A stretch of 64,000 nucleotides of DNA from Microbacterium luteum (GTDB lineage Bacteria; Actinomycetota; Actinomycetes; Actinomycetales; Microbacteriaceae), in assembly GCF_015277875.1 (NCBI RefSeq), contig NZ_CP063814.1, positions 2,356,001-2,420,000 of the forward strand. The letters are read 5' to 3'. The notes under the pieces are model-generated. The model made no database searches. It was not told the origin of the DNA and worked only from the letters and a program-made list of their open reading frames with translations. The position numbers and the translations under genes are program-made. This document shows, piece after piece, positions 1-7,736 of this stretch (positions are counted from its first letter, which is position 1; each line of letters begins with the position of its first letter).

Positions 1-34
1 GCGTCGTCACGGGACGACTCAGCGTCGTGATCAT
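1..34 (-). CDS. 5' end of a divergent CDS cut by the window edge
   Basis: An ATG at 34 on the minus strand opens a frame of eleven codons that runs off the window (MITTLSRPVTT). A purine-rich ribosome binding site (GAGAGGAG) sits just upstream, and the frame diverges from aroA with only 36 bases between the start codons. In mycobacteria the sigH region lies beside aroA, but eleven residues are too few to name this gene. The start is supported by the ribosome binding site only. Confidence 0.45.
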   Translation of the reverse strand, partial: MITTLSRPVTT

Positions 35-70
35 GCGGCTCCTCTCGAGGGTTCAGTAATCTAGGAACCG

Positions 71-1426
71 ATGACCACCGACGGGTATTCCCCCACGTCC
101 ACTTCGGCCGCGACCGGAGCCTGGCAGGCGCCCGTCGCCGACGGGCCGCTGGATTCGACGTTGTCCGTGCCCGGCTCGAAGTCGCTGACGAACCGCGAGC
201 TCGTCCTCGCGGCTCTCGCGGACGGCCCGAGTCGTCTGCGTGCCCCGCTCCATTCCGACGACTCCGCCCGCATGGTCGACGCCCTGCGCTCGCTCGGGGT
301 CGGGATCGAGACGGAAGCCGGCGACAGTCCGTTCGGAGACGATCTTGTGATCACGCCGCGCTGGCCGCTGTCGCACGGCGGCGTCGTGGATTGCGGTCAG
401 GCGGGGACCGTGATGCGGTTCGTCACGCCGTTGGCGGGCTTCACCGGAGGCGAGATCACCGTCACCGCGCACCAGAGCGCGCTGCATCGACCCATGGGCG
501 CGATGATCAAGGCGCTCCGCGACGTGGGTGTCGATATCGACGACGGTGGTCGCTGGTCACTGCCGTTCTCGGTGCGCGGTCACGGGCACGTGCGCGGTGG
601 CGAAATCACAATCGACGCCAGCGCGTCGAGCCAGTTCGTCTCCGGCCTGCTGCTGGCCGCACCACGCTTCGACGTCGGCCTGCACCTGGTGCACGCGGGC
701 GATCGGCTGCCGAGCATGCCGCACATCGACATGACCGTCGAAGCGCTCGCGCACCGCGGCGTGCACGTCGAGCGTCCGTCCGTCGGCGAGTGGATCGTGC
801 CGGCGGGCCCGATCCGCGGCAAGGACATCGCCGTCGAGCCCGACCTGTCCAACGCCGCGCCGTTCCTGGCCGCGGCGATGGTCGCCGGTGGCCAGGTCAC
901 CGTGCAGGGGTGGCCGCCGCACTCCACGCAGCCGGGCGCCATGCTCGCGGACATCCTCGCCGTCATGGGAGGGCGCGTGAGCCGGCGCGGCGGTGCATTG
1001 ACCGTCGGGGCCGGCAATGGCATCCACGGCGTCGAACTCGACCTTTCAGCGGCGGGCGAGCTCGCCCCGACGATCTTCGGTCTCGCGGCCTTCGCCGACG
1101 GCGAGAGCGTGCTCCACGGCATCGGACACATCCGCGGTCACGAGACCGATCGCATCGCCGCGCTCATCGGCGAGCTGCGCGCCCTCGGCGGTGAGGCGCA
1201 CGAACTCCCGGACGGCATCCGTATCGTGCCACGCCCACTGCATGCCGGCGTCTGGCGGGCGCACCACGACCACCGCATGGCGACGACGGGAGCCCTCATC
1301 GGCCTCGCCGTACCGGGCGTCGAGGTCGACGACATCGGCACGACCGCCAAGACCCTGCCGCAGTTCCCCCAGCTGTGGCGAGCGATGATCCACGGCGACG
1401 ACGTGTCCGCGTCACTGGCCTCGTGA
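71..1426 (+). CDS. aroA: 3-phosphoshikimate 1-carboxyvinyltransferase (EPSP synthase)
   Basis: Sixth step of the shikimate pathway: it joins shikimate 3-phosphate and phosphoenolpyruvate to form EPSP, in the cytoplasm. At 451 residues it has the expected length. The substrate-binding PGSKSLTNR motif is at residues 34-42, and GQAGTVMR at 109-116 takes the place of the usual GNAGTAMR phosphoenolpyruvate loop. A DHRMA motif lies near the C-terminus. Q for N in the GNAGT loop is a visible substitution; its effect on catalysis or inhibitor sensitivity cannot be judged from sequence. A possible -10 box (TAATCT, 57-62) lies 8 nt before the ATG, so the mRNA may be nearly leaderless. rsgA follows after 13 bases, suggesting co-transcription. 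Confidence 0.97.
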   Translation: MTTDGYSPTSTSAATGAWQAPVADGPLDSTLSVPGSKSLTNRELVLAALADGPSRLRAPLHSDDSARMVDALRSLGVGIETEAGDSPFGDDLVITPRWPLSHGGVVDCGQAGTVMRFVTPLAGFTGGEITVTAHQSALHRPMGAMIKALRDVGVDIDDGGRWSLPFSVRGHGHVRGGEITIDASASSQFVSGLLLAAPRFDVGLHLVHAGDRLPSMPHIDMTVEALAHRGVHVERPSVGEWIVPAGPIRGKDIAVEPDLSNAAPFLAAAMVAGGQVTVQGWPPHSTQPGAMLADILAVMGGRVSRRGGALTVGAGNGIHGVELDLSAAGELAPTIFGLAAFADGESVLHGIGHIRGHETDRIAALIGELRALGGEAHELPDGIRIVPRPLHAGVWRAHHDHRMATTGALIGLAVPGVEVDDIGTTAKTLPQFPQLWRAMIHGDDVSASLAS

Positions 1427-1439
1427 CAGCGGAGGCGCG

Positions 1440-2486
1440 GTGAGTTGGCTCGACGACGTCGACGAGGACGACGAGCCGAAGTTCGACGAGTCCGATGTGC
1501 GCGTGCGACCGAATCCGAAGGCCAATCGCCCGCGCACCAAACGGCGGCCCGCGCACGAGGATGCCGTGGTGTGCCGCGTGCTCGGCGTCGACCGCGGCCG
1601 GTACACGGTGCTCGTCGACGAGGACGGACCCGACGAGCATCCCGCACTGGCCACACGCGCGCGGGAGCTGCGTCGCACCGCGATCGTCACGGGCGACCGC
1701 GCTCGCGTGGTGGGCGACACCTCGGGCACGGCCGGTACCCTCGCCCGCATCGTCGGCATCGAGGAGCGCACGTCTCTCCTGCGCCGCAGCGCCGACGACA
1801 CCGACCAGGTCGAACGCATCGTGGTCGCCAACGCCGATCAGATGCTCGTGGTGGTCGCCGCCGCCGACCCGGAGCCGCGCGAGCGGCTCGTCGACCGCTA
1901 CCTCGTCGCGGCCCTCGACGCGGGCATCAGACCACTGATGGTCGTGACCAAGACCGACCTCGCCGATCCGACGCGCTTCCTCCAGCACTTCGAAGGGCTG
2001 GACCTGCGGGTGTTCACCAGCGCCCGCGAGCACATGCCCGTCGACGATGTCGGTGCCGCTCTCGTGGGCCACTCCACGGTGTTCGTCGGGCACTCGGGCG
2101 TCGGCAAGTCGACCCTCGTGAACGCCCTCGTGCCCACGGCCGGACGCGCCACCGGACACGTCAACGAGGTGACCGGTCGTGGCCGGCACACCTCGTCGTC
2201 CACGGTGAGTCTGAGATACCGCGCGGCGGCGGGGAACGGGTGGGTCATCGACACTCCCGGCGTGCGCTCGTTCGGTCTCGGCCACGTGGACCCCGCGAAC
2301 CTTCTCCGGGGTTTCACCGATCTCGCCGAGATCGCGCGCGACTGCCCACGCGGCTGCACGCATCTTCCCGACGCGCCGGACTGCGCGATCGTCGAGGCCG
2401 TCGCGGAAGGACGCCTGGGCGCGCGCGGCGCGGCTCGCCTGGACTCCCTTCAGCGCCTGCTGTCGACCTTCGCCGACCGCGCCTGA
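1440..2486 (+). CDS. rsgA: ribosome small-subunit-dependent GTPase A
   Basis: Circularly permuted GTPase that takes part in late maturation of the 30S subunit. The order of motifs shows the permutation: G4 (TKTD, residues 170-173) precedes the G1 P-loop (GHSGVGKST, 217-225) and G3 (DTPG, 271-274). An OB-fold region precedes them, and a C-terminal zinc site is formed by C302, C306, H308 and C315. Length 348. The start is GTG at 1440, with GGAGG about 5 bases upstream. The acidic N-terminus (about residues 3-19) is an extension. Its placement directly behind aroA matches the mycobacterial order. Confidence 0.95.
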   Translation: MSWLDDVDEDDEPKFDESDVRVRPNPKANRPRTKRRPAHEDAVVCRVLGVDRGRYTVLVDEDGPDEHPALATRARELRRTAIVTGDRARVVGDTSGTAGTLARIVGIEERTSLLRRSADDTDQVERIVVANADQMLVVVAAADPEPRERLVDRYLVAALDAGIRPLMVVTKTDLADPTRFLQHFEGLDLRVFTSAREHMPVDDVGAALVGHSTVFVGHSGVGKSTLVNALVPTAGRATGHVNEVTGRGRHTSSSTVSLRYRAAAGNGWVIDTPGVRSFGLGHVDPANLLRGFTDLAEIARDCPRGCTHLPDAPDCAIVEAVAEGRLGARGAARLDSLQRLLSTFADRA

Positions 2487-2492
2487 GACACC

Positions 2493-2498
2493 TACGCT
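2493..2498 (+). promoter_or_regulatory. -10 element of bcp, leaderless spacing
   Basis: TACGCT ends exactly 6 nt before the ATG at 2505, so transcription would begin at or next to the start codon. The 6-nt spacer is GGAGGC, so a Shine-Dalgarno-like sequence is also present if transcription starts upstream. Confidence 0.5.
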
Positions 2499-2504
2499 GG
2501 AGGC

Positions 2505-2978
2505 ATGACGACCACGCGCCTCGAACCCGGCACGCCCGCACCCGATTTCTCCCTCACCGACCAGGACGGCAGCACCGTCACCCTCGCCGACCTGCGCGGC
2601 ACCGGCGCCATCCTGTTCTTCTACCCCGCGGCGATGACCCCGGGGTGCACGACCGAGGCGTGCGATTTCCGCGACTCGATCGGTCCGATCCAGGCCGCGG
2701 GGTACCGCGTGCTCGGCGTCTCGCGCGACGATCTCGCGAAGCTGCGCGAGTTCCGCGACCGCGACGGTCTGACCTACGACCTGCTGAGCGATCCGGATCA
2801 TGCCGTCCACTCGGCCTACGGCGCGTGGGGCGAGAAGGTGAACTACGGCAAGAAGATCGAGGGGGTCATCCGCTCGACGATCGTGCTCGACGGCGACGGA
2901 ATCGTCGAACACGCCCTCTACAACGTCAAGGCGACCGGGCACGTCGCGCGGATCCGCAAGCTGCTCGGGCTCGACTGA
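2505..2978 (+). CDS. bcp: thioredoxin-dependent peroxiredoxin, Bcp/PrxQ type
   Basis: Reduces hydrogen peroxide and organic hydroperoxides using thioredoxin. The 157-residue protein has the thioredoxin-fold AhpC/TSA core and the Bcp motif PGCTTEACDFRD, with peroxidatic C48 and resolving C53 five residues later, the atypical 2-Cys PrxQ arrangement. It follows rsgA by 18 bases but has its own -10 box at 2493-2498, so it is probably transcribed separately. Family assignment is firm; the choice between Bcp and AhpE-like subfamilies rests on the second cysteine. Confidence 0.95.
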   Translation: MTTTRLEPGTPAPDFSLTDQDGSTVTLADLRGTGAILFFYPAAMTPGCTTEACDFRDSIGPIQAAGYRVLGVSRDDLAKLREFRDRDGLTYDLLSDPDHAVHSAYGAWGEKVNYGKKIEGVIRSTIVLDGDGIVEHALYNVKATGHVARIRKLLGLD

Positions 2979-2996
2979 GTCCGGCTGGACCGGCCG

Positions 2997-3410
2997 TCAG
3001 ACAGAGTCATCCGCAGCAGCGCCGTCGTCAGCGGCGGCCAGCCGCGCCGCCTGACCGGCGGTGATGATCAGCAGCACCAGTTCCACCACCGCCGGCACCG
3101 CGATCGCGGCGGCCGTCAGCGGATGTGCGTACTCGCCCGTGGCCGCGCCGAGCGCGACGGCCAGGATCAGCACCTGCGCGACGATCCCTCCTGATCGCGC
3201 CATCGAGGAACCGCGGTGGACAGCCACCGCGAACGCCCCCAGGCCCACCGCGCCGACCGCGGTCAACACGGCCAGAGCGACGGCCGACACCGTGGATGCG
3301 GTGTCGCCCGTCGCGAGCGCAACGATCTGCCAGCCGACCAGCGCGGCGACACCCAGCGCTTCGAGCGCGAGACCGGCCGCGGCGAACGGCGCCATCGCGA
3401 GTCGGGACAT
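2997..3410 (-). CDS. small four-helix membrane protein, unknown function
   Basis: 137 residues, nearly all hydrophobic. Four membrane segments are visible at roughly residues 5-30, 40-62, 74-92 and 100-122, followed by a short acidic, alanine-rich tail. No catalytic motif is seen. It faces bcp tail to tail and diverges from whiB1. The ATG at 3410 is preceded by AAGGAG at a rather long spacing (12 nt); an in-frame stop just upstream excludes an earlier start. Similar small membrane proteins are common in Microbacteriaceae without assigned function. Confidence 0.75.
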   Translation of the reverse strand: MSRLAMAPFAAAGLALEALGVAALVGWQIVALATGDTASTVSAVALAVLTAVGAVGLGAFAVAVHRGSSMARSGGIVAQVLILAVALGAATGEYAHPLTAAAIAVPAVVELVLLIITAGQAARLAAADDGAAADDSV

Positions 3411-3683
3411 CAGTCTTCACCACTCCTTCTCATTCGTCGCTGACGGCTGCGCATCTGCTCGCCGTGCGGCACCCGTGGCGACCTTCGAGGCGTCTTGGAG
3501 GAAACCTCCGCGAAACCCCACGGTAAACCCTTGATTCGACTCGTGTGCTATGGGAGGATCTTCGGAGCCGTGTGCTCCCACAGCGCCGTGGGGCGAGCGA
3601 TCCGCTCGCATCCCTCCACAGGGTATCGGAACCCGATCCGGGCTCTGGGACATCCCCCACCATCCGTCGCAAGGAGCACCACC
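3411..3683 (+). promoter_or_regulatory. upstream/leader region of whiB1 with three small dyads
   Basis: This 273-base stretch carries no credible gene. It holds three short inverted repeats: CCCAC/GTGGG (3577-3592), GAGCG/CGCTC (3595-3607) and CCCG/CGGG (3632-3642). They are followed by AAGGAG 8 nt before the whiB1 ATG. TTGATT at 3531-3536 is a possible -35 element, but no convincing -10 at normal spacing was found. whiB1 promoters in mycobacteria are controlled by Crp-type and other regulators; no site of that kind was recognised here. Confidence 0.4.
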
Positions 3684-3932
3684 ATGGACTGGCGTGACAA
3701 GGCCGCCTGTTTGACCGTCGACCCCGAGCTGTTCTTCCCGGTCGGCAACACCGGCCCCGCGGTCGACCAGATCGAGAAGGCCAAGGCCGTGTGCGCCCGG
3801 TGCACCGTCACCGAGATCTGCTTGCAGTACGCCCTGGAATCCGGCCAGGACTCGGGCGTGTGGGGTGGGCTCAGCGAAGACGAGCGCCGGGCTCTGAAGC
3901 GACGCGCCGCTCGCGCGCGCCGCGCCAGCTGA
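3684..3932 (+). CDS. whiB1: WhiB1-type iron-sulfur transcriptional regulator
   Basis: Wbl-family protein with a [4Fe-4S] cluster that binds sigma factor region 4 and modulates transcription; in mycobacteria WhiB1 is essential and reacts with nitric oxide. At 82 residues it is the WhiB1 length. The four cluster cysteines are C9, C37, C40 and C46, the same numbering as mycobacterial WhiB1. The GVWGG turn is at 58-62 and a basic C-terminal tail (KRRAARARR) follows. The start is the ATG at 3684, eight bases after AAGGAG; longer upstream extensions are not family-like. It converges on pdtaS, as in M. tuberculosis (Rv3219/Rv3220c). Confidence 0.95.
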   Translation: MDWRDKAACLTVDPELFFPVGNTGPAVDQIEKAKAVCARCTVTEICLQYALESGQDSGVWGGLSEDERRALKRRAARARRAS

Positions 3933-3941
3933 CGCTCCGGT

Positions 3942-5426
3942 TCATCTCGCTGCGCGACCGATGTAGCGCAGCGGGATGTCGATCGTGACCTCGGTCCCGC
4001 TTCCCACGAGCGTGTGCCAGTCGATCGCTCCGCTGAGCTCTCCCTGGATCAGCGTGCGGACGATCTGCGTCCCGAGGCCTCGCCCGACCTGACCCTCGGG
4101 CAGTCCGGATCCGCTGTCACGCACTCGCACCGCGAGACGCTCCTCGGTGCGCTCGGCGATGATCTCCACCTCGCCCTCGCGGCCCGCGAGGCCGTGCTCG
4201 ACGGCGTTGGTGACCAATTCGGTCAAGGCCAGGGCGAGCGGGGTGGCGTACTCGCTGGGAAGCGTGCCGAAGCGCCCCGACTTGCGGGTGCGGGCACGGG
4301 TGCTGGGTGACGCGGCCACCTCGGCGACGAGCTTGAGGACGCGGTCGAAGACGTCGTCGAAGTCGACCACCTGCGTGAGACCCTCCGACAGGGTGTCGTG
4401 GACGACGGCGATGGCCGAGACGCGACGCATCGCATGCGTCAGGGCGTCGCGCGCCTCGTCGGTGTGGGAGCGCCGCGCCTGGATGCGCAGCAGGGACGCC
4501 ACCGTCTGCAGATTGTTCTTGACGCGGTGGTGGATCTCGCGGATCGTCGCGTCTTTGGTGATGAGCTCCTGCTCCTGGTGACGGATCTCGGTGACGTCGC
4601 GGCAGAGCACGATCGCGCCGATGCGCGTGCCGCGGTCGCGCAGCGGGATCGTGCGCAGTGAGACCGTCACGCCGCGCGCCTCGACATCGCTCCGCCACGG
4701 CGCCCGGCCGGTGACCACCAGGGGAAGCGACTCGTCGAACTGTCGCTTCTCCGGAATGATGCGCGTTGTCACCTCGACAAGCGGCTCGCCCTCGAGCTCG
4801 TCGTCGAAACCGAGCCGATTGAACGCCGACAGGGCGTTGGGGCTGGCGAAGCTGACGATGCCGTCGACATCGAGTCGGATGAGCCCGTCCGAGGCACGTG
4901 GCGCCCCTCGCCGCGGAGCGGTCGGGGCCGACAGGTCGGGGAAGTCTCCCGACGAGATCATGCCGAACAGTTCGTCGGCGCAGTCGTTGAAGGTGATCTG
5001 CTGGCGGGACGGGGTTCGCGCCTCGCCCAGGTTGGTGTGGCGGGTCAGCACGCCGATGGACACCGAGCCGCCGTCCTGCGCGCGCACGATCGGCACCGCC
5101 CGCACCCGGGTCGGCGTCTCCTCGAACCAGTCCGGCGATGCCGAATCGACGATCTCGCGGGTGCGATGCGCGTCGCGCACCTGCGTGCGCCACTGCGGCC
5201 GCACGCGGTCACCGACGATGTCGCGGTAGAACAGGGTCGCCGCGCCGCTCGGGCGGGCGTGGGCGATCGCGACGAAAGAGTCGTCAGCCGTCGGAACCCA
5301 GATCACGATGTCGGCGAAGGCGAGGTCTGCCAGCAGTTGACCGTCGCCGGCCAGACGATGCAGCCACTCGACGTCGGCGTCGTCGGAAAGGCCCTGGGAG
5401 TAGACGAGATCGCTGAGGGTCGACAC
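3942..5426 (-). CDS. pdtaS: PdtaS-type cytosolic sensor histidine kinase
   Basis: 494 residues with an N-terminal GAF-like domain (about 1-155), a PAS domain (about 180-285), a HisKA_2 dimerisation domain with EIHHRVKNNLQ around H299-H300 and a C-terminal HATPase domain with ELVTNAVEHGL. No membrane segment is present, so it acts in the cytoplasm. In mycobacteria PdtaS phosphorylates PdtaR, an ANTAR RNA-binding response regulator; no pdtaR is in this window. The GTG at 5426 is preceded at exactly 6 nt by TAGGCT, whose TAG is also the stop codon of the upstream ATPase gene. The gene ends 9 bases from whiB1. Confidence 0.93.
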   Translation of the reverse strand: MSTLSDLVYSQGLSDDADVEWLHRLAGDGQLLADLAFADIVIWVPTADDSFVAIAHARPSGAATLFYRDIVGDRVRPQWRTQVRDAHRTREIVDSASPDWFEETPTRVRAVPIVRAQDGGSVSIGVLTRHTNLGEARTPSRQQITFNDCADELFGMISSGDFPDLSAPTAPRRGAPRASDGLIRLDVDGIVSFASPNALSAFNRLGFDDELEGEPLVEVTTRIIPEKRQFDESLPLVVTGRAPWRSDVEARGVTVSLRTIPLRDRGTRIGAIVLCRDVTEIRHQEQELITKDATIREIHHRVKNNLQTVASLLRIQARRSHTDEARDALTHAMRRVSAIAVVHDTLSEGLTQVVDFDDVFDRVLKLVAEVAASPSTRARTRKSGRFGTLPSEYATPLALALTELVTNAVEHGLAGREGEVEIIAERTEERLAVRVRDSGSGLPEGQVGRGLGTQIVRTLIQGELSGAIDWHTLVGSGTEVTIDIPLRYIGRAAR

Positions 5427-5432
5427 GCCTCT

Positions 5433-5438
5433 AGCCTA
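5433..5438 (-). promoter_or_regulatory. -10 element of pdtaS, leaderless spacing
   Basis: TAGGCT on the minus strand, 6 nt before the GTG start, overlapping the stop codon of the upstream ATPase gene. It suggests that pdtaS is transcribed independently as a leaderless message. Confidence 0.5.
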
Positions 5439-6719
5439 AGAGGTCGCTCCGACCACGCTGTGCGTGCGACGTCCGCGACGGGTCGCGCGCGCAGCCGGCG
5501 CGGTCGCCGCCGGAGTGGGCGGGAGCACCGCATCCCCCACGATCCGACGAATCCCCGCGATCAGCGGCGAGCGCGGCGCGGCGAGGGCGATGGGACGCGC
5601 GGCCAGCAGCGCGGCGTCGGCCGAGCGGGCGTCGGCCGGCAGGAAGCGCACGTCGGAGATGCCGCCGAATCGATCGAGCGTGCGCCGCACCTGCCCGCGC
5701 GCGTCGATGCCGAGCGCGCCCGGGCGGAGTCGATTCGCCACCGTGAGCACCGGAGTCGCCCCCACCACCGCACGCAGGTCCGCGTAGCCGCGCAGGAATC
5801 TCGCGACGCCGACCGGGTCCGCCGCCGCCACTGCGACGACGAGATCGGCCGAGCGGAGGGCGGCGAGGGTCGCACCGTTGCGGCGCGGCGCATCGAGGTC
5901 GCTCATGATCTCCTCGTCCTGCTCCAGAGAAGCGGAGACGTCGACGACGGTGTGATCGACCCAATCGCGGCAGACCTCGAGGGCCGAGGAGACGCGGGGC
6001 TCGGCCAGTTCCGGCCAGCGCGAGGGGCGGTTGATTCCGGGCAGGACCTCCACGCCGCTGCGTTCCAGGGGCAGCGCGATGCGGGTGAGTTCTCGGGCGT
6101 CGAGGGTGCCCAGAGCCGCCTGCCGGCAGGCGGCCGCGAATCCCGGGCCCTCGTCGGCGAGGCCGAGGGAGAGCGCGATCGACGGCGCATGCGAGTCGGC
6201 GTCCACCAGGGCCACACGGCGATCCCCGCGTGCAAGTTCCACGGCGAGCTCGATCGCGACCGTGGAGCGCCCGGGCGACCCGTGCGGGCCCCACACCACG
6301 ATCGTCCGGGGCCCTGCCGTCGCCGGACGGGACTGCTCCCCCGCGGCGACCGCGACGCTCGGCAGCGCGTCCGCGACGGCGAACGCCTCCGCCGTGGCGG
6401 GCAGGATGGTCAGCAGCCCGAACGAATGCGCGACGCGCTCGTCGTCGTCATCTCCGACCAGCGCCACGATCCTCACGGCGCGGCGGTCGCACAGTCCGAC
6501 GAGGCCGTCGGTGAGGGTGCGCCGGCGCACTCGCAGGATGAGCACGTCCACCTCGGCGAGTGCCCCGAAAAACGCGTCCCCCTCGTCGCCGAATGCACCG
6601 TCGGCGGCGGCACGCGCGGGGGTGTCCGCCGAGACGACGGCGACGACGTCGACTCCCTCCTCGCGCAGGCGCGACGCGGCCGTGCTCCCCTCGTCATCGA
6701 CCGCGAGGATCGCCCTCAT
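5436..6719 (-). CDS. CpaE/MinD-like P-loop protein with altered Walker A
   Basis: 427 residues. Residues 1-130 resemble a receiver-like N-terminal domain, as in CpaE/TadZ, and about 138-400 a ParA/MinD-type domain. The P-loop position (144-153) reads GPHGSPGRST: both lysines of the deviant Walker A motif are missing, and R151 replaces the phosphate-binding lysine. The VDAD segment at 172-175 is intact. CpaE/TadZ proteins place type IVc (Flp/Tad) pili at a cell site. The start ATG overlaps the stop of the SAF gene by 4 bases, so the two are translationally coupled. No CpaF, TadB/C or pilin gene is nearby, so a pilus role is only one possibility. ATP hydrolysis is doubtful. Confidence 0.8.
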   Translation of the reverse strand: MRAILAVDDEGSTAASRLREEGVDVVAVVSADTPARAAADGAFGDEGDAFFGALAEVDVLILRVRRRTLTDGLVGLCDRRAVRIVALVGDDDDERVAHSFGLLTILPATAEAFAVADALPSVAVAAGEQSRPATAGPRTIVVWGPHGSPGRSTVAIELAVELARGDRRVALVDADSHAPSIALSLGLADEGPGFAAACRQAALGTLDARELTRIALPLERSGVEVLPGINRPSRWPELAEPRVSSALEVCRDWVDHTVVDVSASLEQDEEIMSDLDAPRRNGATLAALRSADLVVAVAAADPVGVARFLRGYADLRAVVGATPVLTVANRLRPGALGIDARGQVRRTLDRFGGISDVRFLPADARSADAALLAARPIALAAPRSPLIAGIRRIVGDAVLPPTPAATAPAARATRRGRRTHSVVGATS

Positions 6720-7345
6720 CGGCCGCCCCCGACCGCGGGCACGACCGACAGGGCGGACTGGTCCGCCATCGCTGCGAGTGCGACGGAGACATCCGCTCGC
6801 GGGATCACGACCTCGAGCGCGACATCGGCAGTGCCGACGACCGCATCGTCACGCGCGACGGACACGACGGTCGCGTCGGGCACCAGGATGCGCGGGGTGT
6901 CGTAGCCGCCCTCCTCCGTCAGCGGAGCGGCCCACACCTCCACGACCGACCCGGCGCTCACCGAGGCCGGAACGTCGGTCGCCGTGTGCAGCACGATCGT
7001 CGTGCTCGCCGCGTCTTCACCGGCACCGACGGCGTCGTGCGGGACGAGTTCGCCGGCGGCCACCGTGCGGGTGGTCACCGCCCCGAGCTCGAGCTCCTCC
7101 GGCGACAGATACGCCTCGTCGAGGGTTCCGAGTGCCACCTCGACCACGCGCACGTCGGTCGCGGAGATCACGTCGCCGGGCACGAGCGTCGTCGCGGCCG
7201 CGATCGCAGGGGCGGTCTGACGCGCAGCGCTCACCACGAACCACACGCCCGCGACGGAGGCGAGGATGAGGACGATGCCGAGCAGGAAGCGCACGTCCAC
7301 CCAGGGTGCGCGACGGCGGGCGCGCACGGTTTCGGAGCTGGTCAT
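6716..7345 (-). CDS. SAF-domain membrane-anchored protein (CpaB-like)
   Basis: About 209 residues from the ATG at 7345. A basic N-terminus is followed by one membrane helix (about residues 18-38) and a SAF domain, with its LVPGDVIS and VAAGELVP segments. SAF domains occur in CpaB/RcpC, which line the outer part of Flp/Tad pilus machines, and in flagellar FlgA. Pairing with the CpaE-like gene by a 4-base overlap supports a shared role in a pilus-like or envelope complex. An ATG at 7354 is an alternative start; neither has a clear ribosome binding site. Divergent from the helix-turn-helix gene. Confidence 0.8.
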   Translation of the reverse strand: MTSSETVRARRRAPWVDVRFLLGIVLILASVAGVWFVVSAARQTAPAIAAATTLVPGDVISATDVRVVEVALGTLDEAYLSPEELELGAVTTRTVAAGELVPHDAVGAGEDAASTTIVLHTATDVPASVSAGSVVEVWAAPLTEEGGYDTPRILVPDATVVSVARDDAVVGTADVALEVVIPRADVSVALAAMADQSALSVVPAVGGGR

Positions 7346-7385
7346 GTGCACCATCGTGTCGCAGCGCGCCGGCCGGGCCCGAAGG

Positions 7386-7394
7386 TTATCCACA
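7386..7394 (+). promoter_or_regulatory. perfect DnaA box
   Basis: TTATCCACA matches the DnaA consensus at all nine positions. It lies between the divergent SAF and helix-turn-helix genes, upstream of the -35 element of the latter. A second identical box lies 990 bases away. Confidence 0.6.
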
Positions 7395-7412
7395 ACACGC
7401 TCGCGACACCCG

Positions 7413-7440
7413 CTGACGACACACGGTCGGGGTCGATAAT
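7413..7440 (+). promoter_or_regulatory. promoter of the helix-turn-helix gene, leaderless
   Basis: CTGACG (7413-7418), a 16-nt spacer and GATAAT (7435-7440) form a good sigma-70-type promoter. The -10 ends exactly 6 nt before the ATG at 7447, placing the transcription start on the start codon. Confidence 0.6.
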
Positions 7441-7446
7441 GGGGTC

Positions 7447-7728
7447 ATGCCCGATTCGCCCACCGCCGGAGGCCGCCTTCTCGCGCCGGCCCAGGTCGCC
7501 GAGGTGCTCCAGATCGAGGTGGGCGAAGTGCTGGCACTCGTCGAGCAGGGCCGACTGTCGGGGATGCGCGTGGGCTCTCCCGCCCGGTGGCGCATCGAGG
7601 AATCCAGCGTGGCGGCATACCTCGACGATCAGGCTGAGGAGGCCCGACGCATGGCGCTGTGGCGTCAGTCGAATGCGGCGAGCTTTCCGGAGCTGTGGGG
7701 CACCGGCGTGGTGCGAAACCCCGACTGA
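7447..7728 (+). CDS. helix-turn-helix DNA-binding protein, excisionase/MerR-like fold
   Basis: 93 residues. A winged helix-turn-helix of the excisionase/BldC type covers about residues 10-58, with the typical 'AQVAEVLQIEVGEVLALVE' helix pair and the RWRIEESSVAAYL wing. A short tail follows. Such small proteins bind DNA as regulators or architectural factors in actinobacteria. No integrase or phage gene is nearby, so a true excisionase role is unlikely. It converges on the next gene with an 8-base gap. A DnaA box lies upstream of its promoter. Confidence 0.85.
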   Translation: MPDSPTAGGRLLAPAQVAEVLQIEVGEVLALVEQGRLSGMRVGSPARWRIEESSVAAYLDDQAEEARRMALWRQSNAASFPELWGTGVVRNPD

Positions 7729-7736
7729 GGAGCCCG

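Noticed and set aside
7447..7728. Excisionase-like protein as sign of a prophage or integrative element
   Set aside because: No integrase, attachment repeats or phage genes nearby; the setting is conserved housekeeping DNA.
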